Shown here: positions 5,970 to 15,300 of the stretch, piece by piece
Layout of the letters: each line of letters starts with the position of its first letter
How positions within the stretch are numbered: the first letter of the stretch is position 1
NCBI GenBank assembly: GCA_002373875.1
Contig: DFKQ01000018.1
Span: 1-21,650, forward strand
Length of the DNA: 21,650 nucleotides
Source of the DNA: Lachnospiraceae bacterium UBA3641
GTDB taxonomy: Bacteria > Bacillota > Clostridia > Lachnospirales > Lachnospiraceae
Direction: 5' to 3'
Position numbers and translations under genes: made by a program
The notes under the pieces: generated by a model
What the model saw: the letters and a program-made list of their open reading frames with translations, nothing else
Told to the model about the DNA's origin: nothing
The model's database searches: none

Positions 5970-7850
5970 CTACGCTATCGAGATCGCCTTGAACGGGCAG
6001 TTGCTCATGCAGGCGCCGCACTTGATACACTTGCTCTGGTCTATGGTGTAGGGTGACTTTAATTCGCCCGTTATGGCACCTACAGGGCAGTTACGCGCGC
6101 ACTTGCTGCAGCCCTTGCACAGGTCGGGTGATATCACGTAGCTTGCAAGCGCCTTGCAGGTACCTGTCCGGCACTTCTTATCCCTGACATGCTCGACGTA
6201 CTCATCCCTGAAGACCTTAAGGGTCGACAGGACAGGCAGGGGGGCTGATTTACCCAGGCCGCACAGGGCCGTATCCTTAATGGCATGTCCCAGCTCCTCA
6301 AGGAGATCAAGCTGTTCCATGGTACCCCGGCCGTTTACTATATCTTCAAGGATCTCAAGCATGCGCATGGTACCCTCACGACAGGGCACGCACTTACCGC
6401 AGCTCTCGTTCTGGGTAAAGTTCATGAAGAACCTGGCAACCTCCACCATACAGGTATCTTCATCCATTACAACCAGTCCGCCGGACCCTATCATGGCACC
6501 CTTTTTTGTAAGCGAGTCAAAATCAAGCGGATCGTCAAGGTCTGTCGATATAAGACATCCGCCCGAAGGACCTCCTATCTGCACGGCCTTAAACTGCTTG
6601 CCGCCCTTGATGCCGCCGCCTATGTCATAGATTATCTCACGAAGCGTGGTCCCCATGGGCACTTCCACAAGGCCCGTATTGTTTATGCTTCCGGTAACGG
6701 CGAAGGCCTTGGTCCCGGGACTCTTCTCCGTTCCTATGGTATGATACCAGTCGGAGCCGTTAAGTATTATCATGGGAACATTGGCGTAGGTCTCAACATT
6801 GTTAAGTACCGTGGGCTTACCGAAGAGACCCTGCTCAACCGTACGCGGAGGCTTGGTCCTGGGCATTCCCCGCTCGCCCTCTATTGATGCGGTAAGGGCT
6901 GATCCTTCTCCGCATACGAAGGCACCGGCACCCTTGTTTATATGGAGCCTGAAGGAAAAGTCAGTTCCCAGGATATTGTCTCCTATAAGCCCCGCTTCCT
7001 CAGCCTGGGCAATTGCGATCTTAAGCCTTGATACGGCAAGAGGATACTCGGCACGCACATAGATGTAGCCTTCCTGGGCTCCTACGGCGTAGGCAGCTAT
7101 AAGCATACCCTCGATCATCTTGTGGGGATCGCCTTCCATGACCGACCTGTCCATAAAGGCACCCGGATCACCCTCATCACCGTTACATACAACGTATCTT
7201 ATCTTCTCGGCCTGCCTTGCCACCTGCTTCCACTTATAACCTGTCTGGAAGCCTCCGCCTCCCCGTCCCCTTAAGTTGGAGTCATAAATCACATTGACAA
7301 CCTCCTCGGGAGTCATGGTGAAGAGAGCCTTCTCAAGGGCAGCGTAGCCGTCGAAGGCCAGTGATTCTTCAATGTGCTCGGCGCCTATATGACCGCAGTT
7401 CTTAAGGACAAGACGCATCTGCTTGGCGTAGAAGGGAATGTCCTCCTGGGCCTGATAGGAAACACCGTTCATTTTATATAACAGCCGCTCGACAGGCTTG
7501 CCCCCGAGAATGGTAGTATTGTAGATCTCCTCGCAGTCCCCGGCCGTAACCTTGGTATAGAGGTAATTGTATGGCTCGATCCGGACAAGGGGACCCATCT
7601 CGCAGAAGCCGTGGCAGCCGCTCTTCTCAACGTCAGTCTCACCTGCGTGGGCCGCTTCCTCACCGAATACGATCTCGGCATCCTTATCAACCCCGCACAG
7701 CTCACACAGCTTCTCATATATCTTTAATGATCCGCCTGCGAGACAGCCCGTACCCGCACATATAAGGACGCGGCATTTGATGTTTTTGATCCGTTCCTTC
7801 GCCTGTTCACGAACGACTGCCAGATCATCACGGGAATTAAGCTTATTCAT
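5970..7850 (-). CDS. hydB: Hydrogenase NADH-oxidising subunit HydB (NuoF-like)
   Basis: NuoF-like flavoprotein carrying FMN, the NAD(H) site and Fe-S clusters; the presumed site of electron bifurcation in HydABC. The 626 residues begin with a thioredoxin-like [2Fe-2S] domain (C31, C36, C79, C83). The FMN/NADH-binding core follows, with GRGGGGFQTGYKW and CNGDEGDPGAFMDR, then SLBB-like sequence and the [4Fe-4S] motif CGKCVPCREGT near residue 483. The C-terminus adds two ferredoxin clusters, CKGCSKCARNCP (about 575) and CIKCGACMSNCP (about 607). This fused ferredoxin tail separates hydrogenase-type HydB from complex I NuoF. AAGGAGGCG precedes the ATG. It overlaps the 3' end of hydC by 8 nt, indicating coupled translation. 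Confidence 0.95.
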   Translation of the reverse strand: MNKLNSRDDLAVVREQAKERIKNIKCRVLICAGTGCLAGGSLKIYEKLCELCGVDKDAEIVFGEEAAHAGETDVEKSGCHGFCEMGPLVRIEPYNYLYTKVTAGDCEEIYNTTILGGKPVERLLYKMNGVSYQAQEDIPFYAKQMRLVLKNCGHIGAEHIEESLAFDGYAALEKALFTMTPEEVVNVIYDSNLRGRGGGGFQTGYKWKQVARQAEKIRYVVCNGDEGDPGAFMDRSVMEGDPHKMIEGMLIAAYAVGAQEGYIYVRAEYPLAVSRLKIAIAQAEEAGLIGDNILGTDFSFRLHINKGAGAFVCGEGSALTASIEGERGMPRTKPPRTVEQGLFGKPTVLNNVETYANVPMIILNGSDWYHTIGTEKSPGTKAFAVTGSINNTGLVEVPMGTTLREIIYDIGGGIKGGKQFKAVQIGGPSGGCLISTDLDDPLDFDSLTKKGAMIGSGGLVVMDEDTCMVEVARFFMNFTQNESCGKCVPCREGTMRMLEILEDIVNGRGTMEQLDLLEELGHAIKDTALCGLGKSAPLPVLSTLKVFRDEYVEHVRDKKCRTGTCKALASYVISPDLCKGCSKCARNCPVGAITGELKSPYTIDQSKCIKCGACMSNCPFKAISIA

Positions 7851-8325
7851 TTTCCGCCTCCTTGATATTTTTAATGGTTTCCGTTACCTTCTCGGGTGTC
7901 ATGGCCGGATGAACCTCGTCGTTTACGGTCATAACGGGAGCCAGTCCGCACGCACCCAGACAGGACACGGTCTCTACCGTAAAGAGCATGTCATCGGTGG
8001 TATTCTTGTCATTTGAAAGTCCCAGCTCCTTATTAAGCTGCTCAAGGATAAGGGTGCCCTTCCTTACATGGCAGGCCGTACCGTCGCAGACCTTGATCAC
8101 GTACTTGCCCTTTTTGTCAAATGAGAAGTTCTCATAAAAGGTTGCGACCGAATAGGCCTTGGCCTCCGTGATCCCGATATTCTTCGCAACATAGGTCAGC
8201 AGCTCCGGCGGAATGTACCGGTATACCGCCTGAATATCCTGCATTATCGGGATAAGCGACTCCTTACCTTTACCATGTGCGGCTATTATCTCATCCGCCT
8301 TTTCATAATATGTTTTTTCCAGCAT
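7843..8325 (-). CDS. hydC: Hydrogenase [2Fe-2S] subunit HydC (NuoE-like)
   Basis: Small thioredoxin-fold electron-transfer subunit of the HydABC complex, 160 residues, a normal length for NuoE-like proteins. The four cluster ligands are C80 and C85 (CDGTACHVRKG) and C122 and C126 (CLGACGLAP). The N-terminal helical bundle region contains SLIPIMQDIQAVYRYIPPE and YSVATFYENFSF, as in NuoE. GCGGAGG precedes the ATG. It is the first gene of the operon. Its leader includes a 61-bp palindromic element, and a possible extended -10 lies upstream of that. It overlaps hydB by 8 nt. Confidence 0.95.
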   Translation of the reverse strand: MLEKTYYEKADEIIAAHGKGKESLIPIMQDIQAVYRYIPPELLTYVAKNIGITEAKAYSVATFYENFSFDKKGKYVIKVCDGTACHVRKGTLILEQLNKELGLSNDKNTTDDMLFTVETVSCLGACGLAPVMTVNDEVHPAMTPEKVTETIKNIKEAENE

Positions 8326-8353
8326 AAGACCTCCGCATAAGCTAAAGATTTCA

Positions 8354-8414
8354 GTAACTATTCAGAACGAGACATATTTTATAAATATATGTACTACCTG
8401 TTCTGAATAGTTAC
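8354..8414. mobile_element. 61-bp palindromic mini-element related to the 143-bp MITE
   Basis: GTAACTATTCAGAAC (8354-8368) is repeated perfectly in inverted orientation at 8400-8414. The interior (ACATATTTTATAAATATATGT) is also nearly self-complementary, so the unit can fold almost end to end. It shares its 15-bp ends with the element at 1024-1166 but has no matching flanking duplication. It lies in the hydC leader and may form a strong mRNA hairpin there. Confidence 0.75.
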
Positions 8415-8436
8415 GATTAAAGGGTTTATTACTACC

Positions 8437-8445
8437 ATAATAACA
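8437..8445 (-). promoter_or_regulatory. Possible extended -10 promoter for hydCBA
   Basis: The minus strand reads TGTTATTAT, an extended -10 with one mismatch to TGNTATAAT. The -35 region is poor (TGGTAA). If used, transcription would start near 8430 and the leader would include the whole 61-bp palindrome. This is a weak call. Confidence 0.3.
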
Positions 8446-8465
8446 AAAATCAGTTATATTTACCA

Positions 8466-10907
8466 CTATATGTTACTTTTCTTTTTCTCAAAATTTTCCT
8501 GCTGCTGCATGGCGTAACGAACGGTTGCCATGGCATCCCCGGCGTAGTAATCCGCTCCGATACTGTCTGCATATTCCTGCGTGAGTACCGCCCCGCCTAC
8601 AATGACCTTGGCCCAGGGAGCCTGTGTCCTCAGCAGCTTAATAGTCTCCTCCATGGCCGGCACGGTTGTTGTCATAAGGGCGCTGAGTCCCACAAAGGGA
8701 GCATGCTCCCTGACAGTTACTTCGACCACACCCTCCGCAGGTACATCCTTGCCCAGATCATAGACATCAAATCCATAGTTTTCAAGGATAAGCTTAACTA
8801 TGTTCTTGCCTATGTCATGGATATCCCCGTGAACCGTCGCAATAACGAATTTGCCGCGGCTTACCGCCCCTGTGGGAGAATCAGTCATTTTAAGCTTGAT
8901 CTGATCAAAGGCGCATTGCGACGCCTCCGCACTCATCAGAAGCTGGGGGAGGTACATGGTCTTTTTCTCAAAACCTATCCCGACGATATCAAGTGCAGGT
9001 ATTATCTGTGTCGTGACTATCTCAAGAGGATCCTCGCTCTTAAGCATCTCTATGGTAAGGGCCGCAGCCTGTTCCTTAAGGCCCTTGACTATCGCCCTTT
9101 GAAGGTCGCTTCCGGTTTCCTTATCCTGTGCCGCCGTCTCCGATGCTTCGCTTGATCCCGCTGCGCAGACGGCGACCGAAGCATACCTGCCTATATTTTC
9201 TATATAATCCGTACAGTTGTTGTCAATTCCGTGAAGGGCCCTGAAGGAATAATAGCTCTTCATCATTTCCGCGGAATTCGGATTCATGATCGCCGCCGAC
9301 AGACCGTTCTCCATCGCCAGGGTGAAGAAGGCTGCCGTGATTATCTCACGGTCAGGCAGCCCGAAGGATATGTTCGAAACTCCCAAAGAGGTATGGCATT
9401 TAAGCTGCTTCTTTATTATATTTAAAGACTTTAAGGTCGCAAGTGCGGCATTCGGATCGGCGCTTACGGTCATGGCCAGGGTATCGAAAATAAGGTCCTT
9501 CTTATCTATCCCGTATTCTTCCGCGGTCTTTATTATCTTCTTCGCTATCTCAACCCGTCTTTCCGCCTGTGCAGGTATCCCGTCCTCATCAAGAGTCAGG
9601 CACACCACAAGACCACCGTATTTCCTGACAAGGGGGAATATCTTTCGCATCACTTCCTCCTTGCCGTTAACGGAATTGATCATGGCCTTGCCGTTATAGC
9701 GGCGAAGGGCTGTTTCCATAGCCGTTATATCCGTGGTATCTATCTGCAGGGGAAGGTCTATGACAGACTGGAGCTCAAACATGACCTTCTTAAGCATTTT
9801 TGGTTCATCGATCTCCGGAAGGCCCACATTAACATCAAGAACATGGGCTCCCTTCTCCTGCTGGGTTATACCCTCCCCGAGGATATAATCTATATCATCG
9901 TTCCTCAGGGCTTCCTTGAACCTTTTCTTGCCCGTCGGATTGATCCTTTCTCCTATAAGGATGGGTGAATCCCCGAATTCAACAGCATGTGTGTATGAAC
10001 TGATAACAGTACGGTTTTTGGCTGTTATCTCCTTAGGCCTTATATCCGATGTCTTCTTGACCGTTTCACGTATATAGTCGGGTGTGGTTCCGCAGCACCC
10101 CCCGGCTATCCTCACTCCCGACAGGACATATTCCCTTAAAAGATCCGAGAACTCATCCGGAAAAACGTCATATACGGTCTGACCCTGTTCGCTCCTTGGC
10201 AGGCCGGCATTGGGCTTAAGCAATACGGGAACCGAGGCATATTCAAGATACTCTTCAACCACTCCCCGTAGCTGCGCGGGACCTAAGGAGCAGTTGGCAC
10301 CTATCGCATCGGCCCCCATGCCTTCAAGCATCGCAACCATGGCTGCCGGTGATGCCCCGGTCATAAGCTTGCCGTCTTCACCGTAAGCGTTTGAAACAAA
10401 AACGGGAAGATCACTGTTCTCCTTGGCCGCAAGCAGGGCTGCCTTGGTATCGTAGCTGTCACTCATGGTCTCTATATAGATAAGATCAACGCCTTTTGAT
10501 GCTCCCGCCCTCACGGTTTTTGCATATATACTTACGGCATCTTCAAAGTCAAGATCCCCGTAGGGCTTAAGTAGCTTTCCCACCGAGGATATGTCAAGCG
10601 CTATGTATTTCTCCTGTTTGCCCGTGCTTGATCCCCTTGCCTTATCAGCATTCTCAATAGCGGCGCCTATAAGGGTATCAAGTTCATGATCGTCGAATTT
10701 AAGGGAATTGGCTCCGAATGTGTTGGTACAGACGATGTTACTCCCTGCATCATAATAGGATCTGTGGATATCCACTATCACATCTGGATGGGTTATGTTC
10801 CAGCGTTCCGGAAGTTCTCCCGGCTTAAGCCCCCTCTTCTGAAGGAGGGTTCCGGTCCCGCCATCCAGATACACGGTATGTTCTTTAAGATAATCAAGTA
10901 TTTTCAT
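8466..10907 (-). CDS. metH: Cobalamin-dependent methionine synthase, lacking the reactivation domain
   Basis: Transfers the methyl group from methyltetrahydrofolate to homocysteine through cob(I)alamin. The 813 residues start at MKILDYLKEH; AAGGGA precedes this ATG, and an upstream in-frame TTG is less likely. The homocysteine domain (1-285) has DGGTGTLLQ and zinc ligands C206, C271 and C272 (GANCS, GGCCGTTP). The pterin domain (about 315-575) has GERINPTGKKRF and HVLDVNVGLPEID. The cobalamin cap and binding domains follow, with HGDIHDIG carrying the cobalt-ligating His697 and VGLSALMTTT. The chain stops near the end of the B12 domain, so the C-terminal AdoMet/flavodoxin-binding domain of E. 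coli MetH is missing. That function is supplied by the gene just upstream, which overlaps this one by 14 nt. No cobalamin or SAM riboswitch was seen directly upstream, where the sequence is coding. Confidence 0.95.
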   Translation of the reverse strand: MKILDYLKEHTVYLDGGTGTLLQKRGLKPGELPERWNITHPDVIVDIHRSYYDAGSNIVCTNTFGANSLKFDDHELDTLIGAAIENADKARGSSTGKQEKYIALDISSVGKLLKPYGDLDFEDAVSIYAKTVRAGASKGVDLIYIETMSDSYDTKAALLAAKENSDLPVFVSNAYGEDGKLMTGASPAAMVAMLEGMGADAIGANCSLGPAQLRGVVEEYLEYASVPVLLKPNAGLPRSEQGQTVYDVFPDEFSDLLREYVLSGVRIAGGCCGTTPDYIRETVKKTSDIRPKEITAKNRTVISSYTHAVEFGDSPILIGERINPTGKKRFKEALRNDDIDYILGEGITQQEKGAHVLDVNVGLPEIDEPKMLKKVMFELQSVIDLPLQIDTTDITAMETALRRYNGKAMINSVNGKEEVMRKIFPLVRKYGGLVVCLTLDEDGIPAQAERRVEIAKKIIKTAEEYGIDKKDLIFDTLAMTVSADPNAALATLKSLNIIKKQLKCHTSLGVSNISFGLPDREIITAAFFTLAMENGLSAAIMNPNSAEMMKSYYSFRALHGIDNNCTDYIENIGRYASVAVCAAGSSEASETAAQDKETGSDLQRAIVKGLKEQAAALTIEMLKSEDPLEIVTTQIIPALDIVGIGFEKKTMYLPQLLMSAEASQCAFDQIKLKMTDSPTGAVSRGKFVIATVHGDIHDIGKNIVKLILENYGFDVYDLGKDVPAEGVVEVTVREHAPFVGLSALMTTTVPAMEETIKLLRTQAPWAKVIVGGAVLTQEYADSIGADYYAGDAMATVRYAMQQQENFEKKKSNI

Positions 10908-11541
10908 GTCCGATCCCTTTTCCAAGTCCAAAAACAGCTGTTACCGACTTTGACGGAGTCATTAGCAGGCTCTCATTTAAGGATATACCGATCCTTCTGC
11001 TGCAATCCAGCAGGGCAAACACTTCCTTCTGGCTTTCAAGGGGCAGATCTCCGTAACCCGGTGAGAACCTGGCAGTACAGCTTAAGCCTTCACTGCTCAC
11101 CTGTCTCTTTATATCATCGCAAAATACCCTGCACAGGGCTTCGACACGCTCCGCCCCATACCCCTGCATAAGAAGAGCCCTGGAAGGAGACAGACGCCGG
11201 TACTTATTTATATACCGGTCTATCTTTAATCCTATCGTCGCTGCAAAGAGGATGGCTTCACTGCTTCCGCGAAGACACCTTGCCAGATCGGATGATTCTG
11301 CCTTGAGCAGGAAGCGGGGCATTCCCCCTTCCCAGGTCACATTCATTCTTCGGTAACATACCCTGTATGAGAAGGAACCCTTAAGCTCCTCAATAACCTC
11401 CTTAAGCAGCTTATATACCGCCTCATCCGGTTCATCCGTCCCCGCCGGACAGCCTGCATATCGCAGTATCTCACTCTCATTGATGTATGAGAGGCCTTCC
11501 GTTTCATTATATTCTCTTACAAATACAGTGTTATCTTCCAT
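10894..11541 (-). CDS. Stand-alone methionine synthase reactivation-domain protein
   Basis: Resembles the AdoMet-binding activation domain of MetH, used for reductive methylation of oxidised cobalamin. It is made as a separate 215-residue protein, as known for Thermotoga TM0269. The key signature is RFSPGYGDLPLESQ, equivalent to the R-x-x-x-G-Y AdoMet motif, followed by LLDCSRRIGISLNESLLMTPSKSV. Residues about 75-125 (LARCLRGSSEAILFAATIG) fit the helical part of the fold. The start ATG at 11541 is preferred over an in-frame GTG at 11553 because GGTGATC, a match to the 16S rRNA 3' end, lies 7 nt before it. It starts one base after the PHP gene stop and overlaps metH, so the three are translationally linked. 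Confidence 0.85.
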   Translation of the reverse strand: MEDNTVFVREYNETEGLSYINESEILRYAGCPAGTDEPDEAVYKLLKEVIEELKGSFSYRVCYRRMNVTWEGGMPRFLLKAESSDLARCLRGSSEAILFAATIGLKIDRYINKYRRLSPSRALLMQGYGAERVEALCRVFCDDIKRQVSSEGLSCTARFSPGYGDLPLESQKEVFALLDCSRRIGISLNESLLMTPSKSVTAVFGLGKGIGHENT

Positions 11542-11542
11542 G

Positions 11543-12310
11543 TCAGTGATCACCGTAAGGAGAGGGCCGGTAGCACCATATCACCGGAAGCCCGGGGCTA
11601 TCAGGCTCACAATTCATCCTGTCCGTTGGATAAACCGGCCGGAAGCCCTTACCCGAGAGAATAATGCGTACATAATCCGATTCACAGCTAAGGCGTTCAT
11701 CCGTCTCAACGCCAAACACTTCACCTTCCTTAACGTTATCAACGAAATGCATATCCGATCCCGCAGTCATCTTCATATTATGTGAAAGCGCGTACTCGTA
11801 AGCGATCCTGTCCATCCATGGCTCGTTGCCGGCATTGGCAACCTCCCAGGCATCACAATGGTCGGGATGGAGCCTTATCTCATCCATGTAGTAGCGCTCT
11901 CTGAAAGGGTGGGCCTGTACAACAAGCCCACCCTCACTATGTATCATTTCATATTGCTCTTCCTGGGTCAATCCGGTAATCTCCGGGTGATCCTTAAGCC
12001 AGTCAGGCCCCAGACCGTAGATCAGAAAATCCTCTCCGGTGCCATATGTGCTTTCCCATCCGAAAAAGACATCCAGGCCCGACCCCTCAGCCGCCTTCCT
12101 GGTTTTATAGTAACTGGCGCAATATCTGTCCACCCATTCATTCCATGGAAGATCCCGTGGAATGCAGGTATTTCCCAGGTAGAAATGTTCGGTCACAAAT
12201 ATTCCCGTGAATCCGAGCTTAAGATATCCCTCTATATACTCCCATCCTTCAGACCGTCCGCACGCCGAGGAATCCGACGTATGCAGATGAGTCTCGTATT
12301 TATATGTCAT
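11543..12310 (-). CDS. PHP-domain metal-dependent phosphoesterase
   Basis: Polymerase-and-histidinol-phosphatase (PHP) family hydrolase, cytoplasmic, 255 residues. Four metal-binding motifs are visible: ETHLHTSD (H8, H10), VTEHFYL, VVQAHPFRERYY and TAGSDMH. The substrate is not predictable; related proteins act on nucleotides or histidinol phosphate. The start at MTYKYETHLHT fits the family and has AGGAGGAAG directly before it, overlapping the protease gene's 3' end by 11 nt. A further upstream ATG at 12328 lacks a ribosome binding site. Why it sits between a secreted protease and the MetH pair is unclear. Confidence 0.85.
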   Translation of the reverse strand: MTYKYETHLHTSDSSACGRSEGWEYIEGYLKLGFTGIFVTEHFYLGNTCIPRDLPWNEWVDRYCASYYKTRKAAEGSGLDVFFGWESTYGTGEDFLIYGLGPDWLKDHPEITGLTQEEQYEMIHSEGGLVVQAHPFRERYYMDEIRLHPDHCDAWEVANAGNEPWMDRIAYEYALSHNMKMTAGSDMHFVDNVKEGEVFGVETDERLSCESDYVRIILSGKGFRPVYPTDRMNCEPDSPGLPVIWCYRPSPYGDH

Positions 12311-15300
12311 CTTCCTCCTGCTCTCCATCCGAGGGTTGTTTTTTCAGGTACATGAATTTAATGGTCCTCTTACCGCTGTATGGCGAACCCTTGGCAGGCG
12401 AAACGATTATGGTTCCTATCTTGCCATTAGCGGTTTTTGATACTGCTATAACATACAGCTTGGGATCAACCTTAGTGCCGTTAACCTTGATTGAAACAGC
12501 CTCCGCCAGACTGGCATTTTTCACAAGATACTCACCTTCTCCTTCTATGACAAAGGTGTATTTCTTTGATGCAGTCTCGGTCTTATTGGCGTTTCTCATG
12601 GTTCCTATTGCCGTCATGCCGTCTGCGGTCTTAACGATATTCTCCTCCTCCTTATTGCTGTTTGTGGTAAAGCTTACAACTGAGGAGTCAAGCTTAAGCG
12701 CTTTAATTGCGAAGTCCTTGATCACAGTTTTCTTATTTTCTTTAACCTTGCTTCCCCATTCAACCCTCGGCTTAAGCTTACTGTTCGGATCGGCTTCCTT
12801 AAGCCTTATCTGTATTTTGGGCGCCTCTCCCTTTTTCTTCATAGCAGATGTAGTAACATCAACATAGTTGCAGCTTACCGAATCGGAGCTCAAAACAGGT
12901 TCGATCGTATAGTCTATACCCTTCCTGAGCGTTATCCCGCCTGCCTTGACCGTTATGGGCAATGCATCCACGTTAACCTTCGAACCCGTATAGGGCTGAT
13001 CCTTCAATCCCGTAACACTTATCGAAGTCACCTGTTTGGGAGCAATGGTAAATGTCGTATGAGCAGAACCGGTATAATTCTTCTTACCTACTATTGTAAC
13101 CCTTCCGGTACCTACATCCTCATTATCCGAATAAACTACCTTATAGTCACTCTTTTTCAGCTTGATCTCATTGTCGCTCAAGGTTACGGTAACGCTCTTG
13201 ATCGAAGGCTTTACTGCCTTGCCTGTATAACGCACAAGAGAATTTTTAAGCTCTATGCTGACACTTGCGTCCGTAAGAGATGTTGCCTTTGCTCCGGCGG
13301 GTATAACGTCGAACTTCATCTTATTCTTACATTCACCCGTATAATTACCCTTTCCGGCATATGTAACGGTTACGGGCACACGGTTTTCGGGATTCTCCTC
13401 TATGAGATCCTTGACAGCAGACTTTGTTTCCCCGCCCACGGTGTATGATACCGTGAAATCCGTACCGTAAACAAGGGCCAACCCACTGCTTGTCTTCAGG
13501 CTAAGATAAGGCCTTATCGTTTTATCAAGGTCAACGGAATAAGTAAGATCCGGAATATCCCCCGGGGTTCCGGCAAGTGTCTTCTTAACGATCTCGAATT
13601 CCTGCGTATTCTTGCCGGCGTAGTTACCTATACCCTGTACAACTACGGTAGCATAACCCACGGATACATTATTTTCATAAGTAACCGTATAATCAACATC
13701 CCTCTTAAGGGAGATATACTTGCCGTCAGCCGGATTGTAAACCTTTACGCTTGTATCTGGATTTATCGCACTTCCGGTACATTCTGCCCTGTACAGCGTC
13801 TGATCGTCTGCCTTCACCTTCCTGATACCGGCTTTTGATAATTCTATTTTGGAATTACACAGGCTTATGTCATTCTCATCGGAATATATGTCAATGGCAT
13901 TGATACCGTTAGTAACCTTGATCCACACATAAGCATTTCTCGTCCACTTGGCGTCGAACTGACTGTCCGTCTCAAAGGAAATGTATCCCTCTTCCCAGTC
14001 CTCATCCTCGCTGCAGCCTACATAATATGCCTTGCCGTCATCACCCTCAGGGCAGTAATATACCTCGGTGTATAAGCTCTTATCCTCGCCATTATACGCT
14101 TCCTCGCTGTTCTCGGGATAGTATACTTCCCATTCCACTACGGCGCTTTCGGAATTAACATCCGCATAGGCCAGATAGCCGTCCGGCTTTTGGGTAAAGG
14201 GATCCTCAGGGAAGCTGTCATCCCCTGAAGCCTTCCATACAGGGTCACCCGGTAAGGTTCCGCCTTCACCTATCTTACCCTTGAATATTGCAAAATCAGC
14301 CGTGCCCTCGGGATATTCGGCATCGAAATTGAAATTGACTTCTTTTTGCAGCTCGCCGCCGTTTTTTGTTCTGGGATTGTAGAATCCGCCATAGAACTGG
14401 GTTGCGGCATATTCACCGTCAACGGGTGACTTTATTATGTTCCCATCCTTATCAAGCGCCGCAAAGGTATACAACAGGTCATCGCGGTTTTTAAGGTTCT
14501 CATCCTCTATGACATCCATATACTCAAGGTCGCCGTCATATGAGAACATGGGAGACATCTCAACCTTTACCGATGAGCCCTCCTTCACCAGCCAGCCGTA
14601 GACCTCGACCATCCTCGACCTGCCCCATCTGCAATCCTCATCATAGTAGAAGTCATTCTCACCTGAGAATACCGCATTAACATCCTCGTCAGCATTCCCC
14701 GAAGTATCCCGGAAAATATCAAGGTTTGTAATCTCAGCCTGGGCTGAATCCGCGGATGCTTCCTCAGGGCCCGATGAGCTTTCCGTACTCTCTTCCTTTT
14801 TCTCCTTCTTAACGAACTGCTTAAGGAGATGATCCCAGATAACGGAAGAAGTAAAGTAGTAGCCGTCTCCTCCCGAATAACCGGATCCCATCCAGCTAAT
14901 GACAGGGTATACCGTCTTACCGGTTGCATTACCCGCTTCATCTACGCCGGCCCAGGTTATGAACTTCTGCTGGGACAGACTGTAGGGATGGAGTGATAAG
15001 GGTATTACGGTACCCGAGCCGTTATCGGGTATCTTATTCTTTTTATCTCCGCCGTTATTTACCTTGAACTGTTTCGTGTCCTTCCAATAATCATTGGCTC
15101 CTTCAGTACTTGTAATATTATCACCGGTTACATAATTTCTACCGCTATATCCGTTGGGAGGATAGTTTACGCTATCATTGAAGCTTCCCCCATTGTATTC
15201 GTCTCCCACCTGGTAGCAATGGGCTATCTCATGTGCCACAGTGGGAAGCATATCCTTATCCGAATAGGTGATTATGTTTGTGGGCTTGCCGTAGGTATAG

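Noticed and set aside
10908..11000. Cobalamin or SAM riboswitch before metH
   Set aside because: metH overlaps the coding sequence of the upstream gene, and no box-like conserved RNA pattern was seen there.
12300..12420. LPXTG-type sorting signal at the end of the M64-like protease
   Set aside because: The C-terminus is KKQPSDGEQEEDDI with no Pro-x-Thr-Gly motif, hydrophobic stretch or basic tail.
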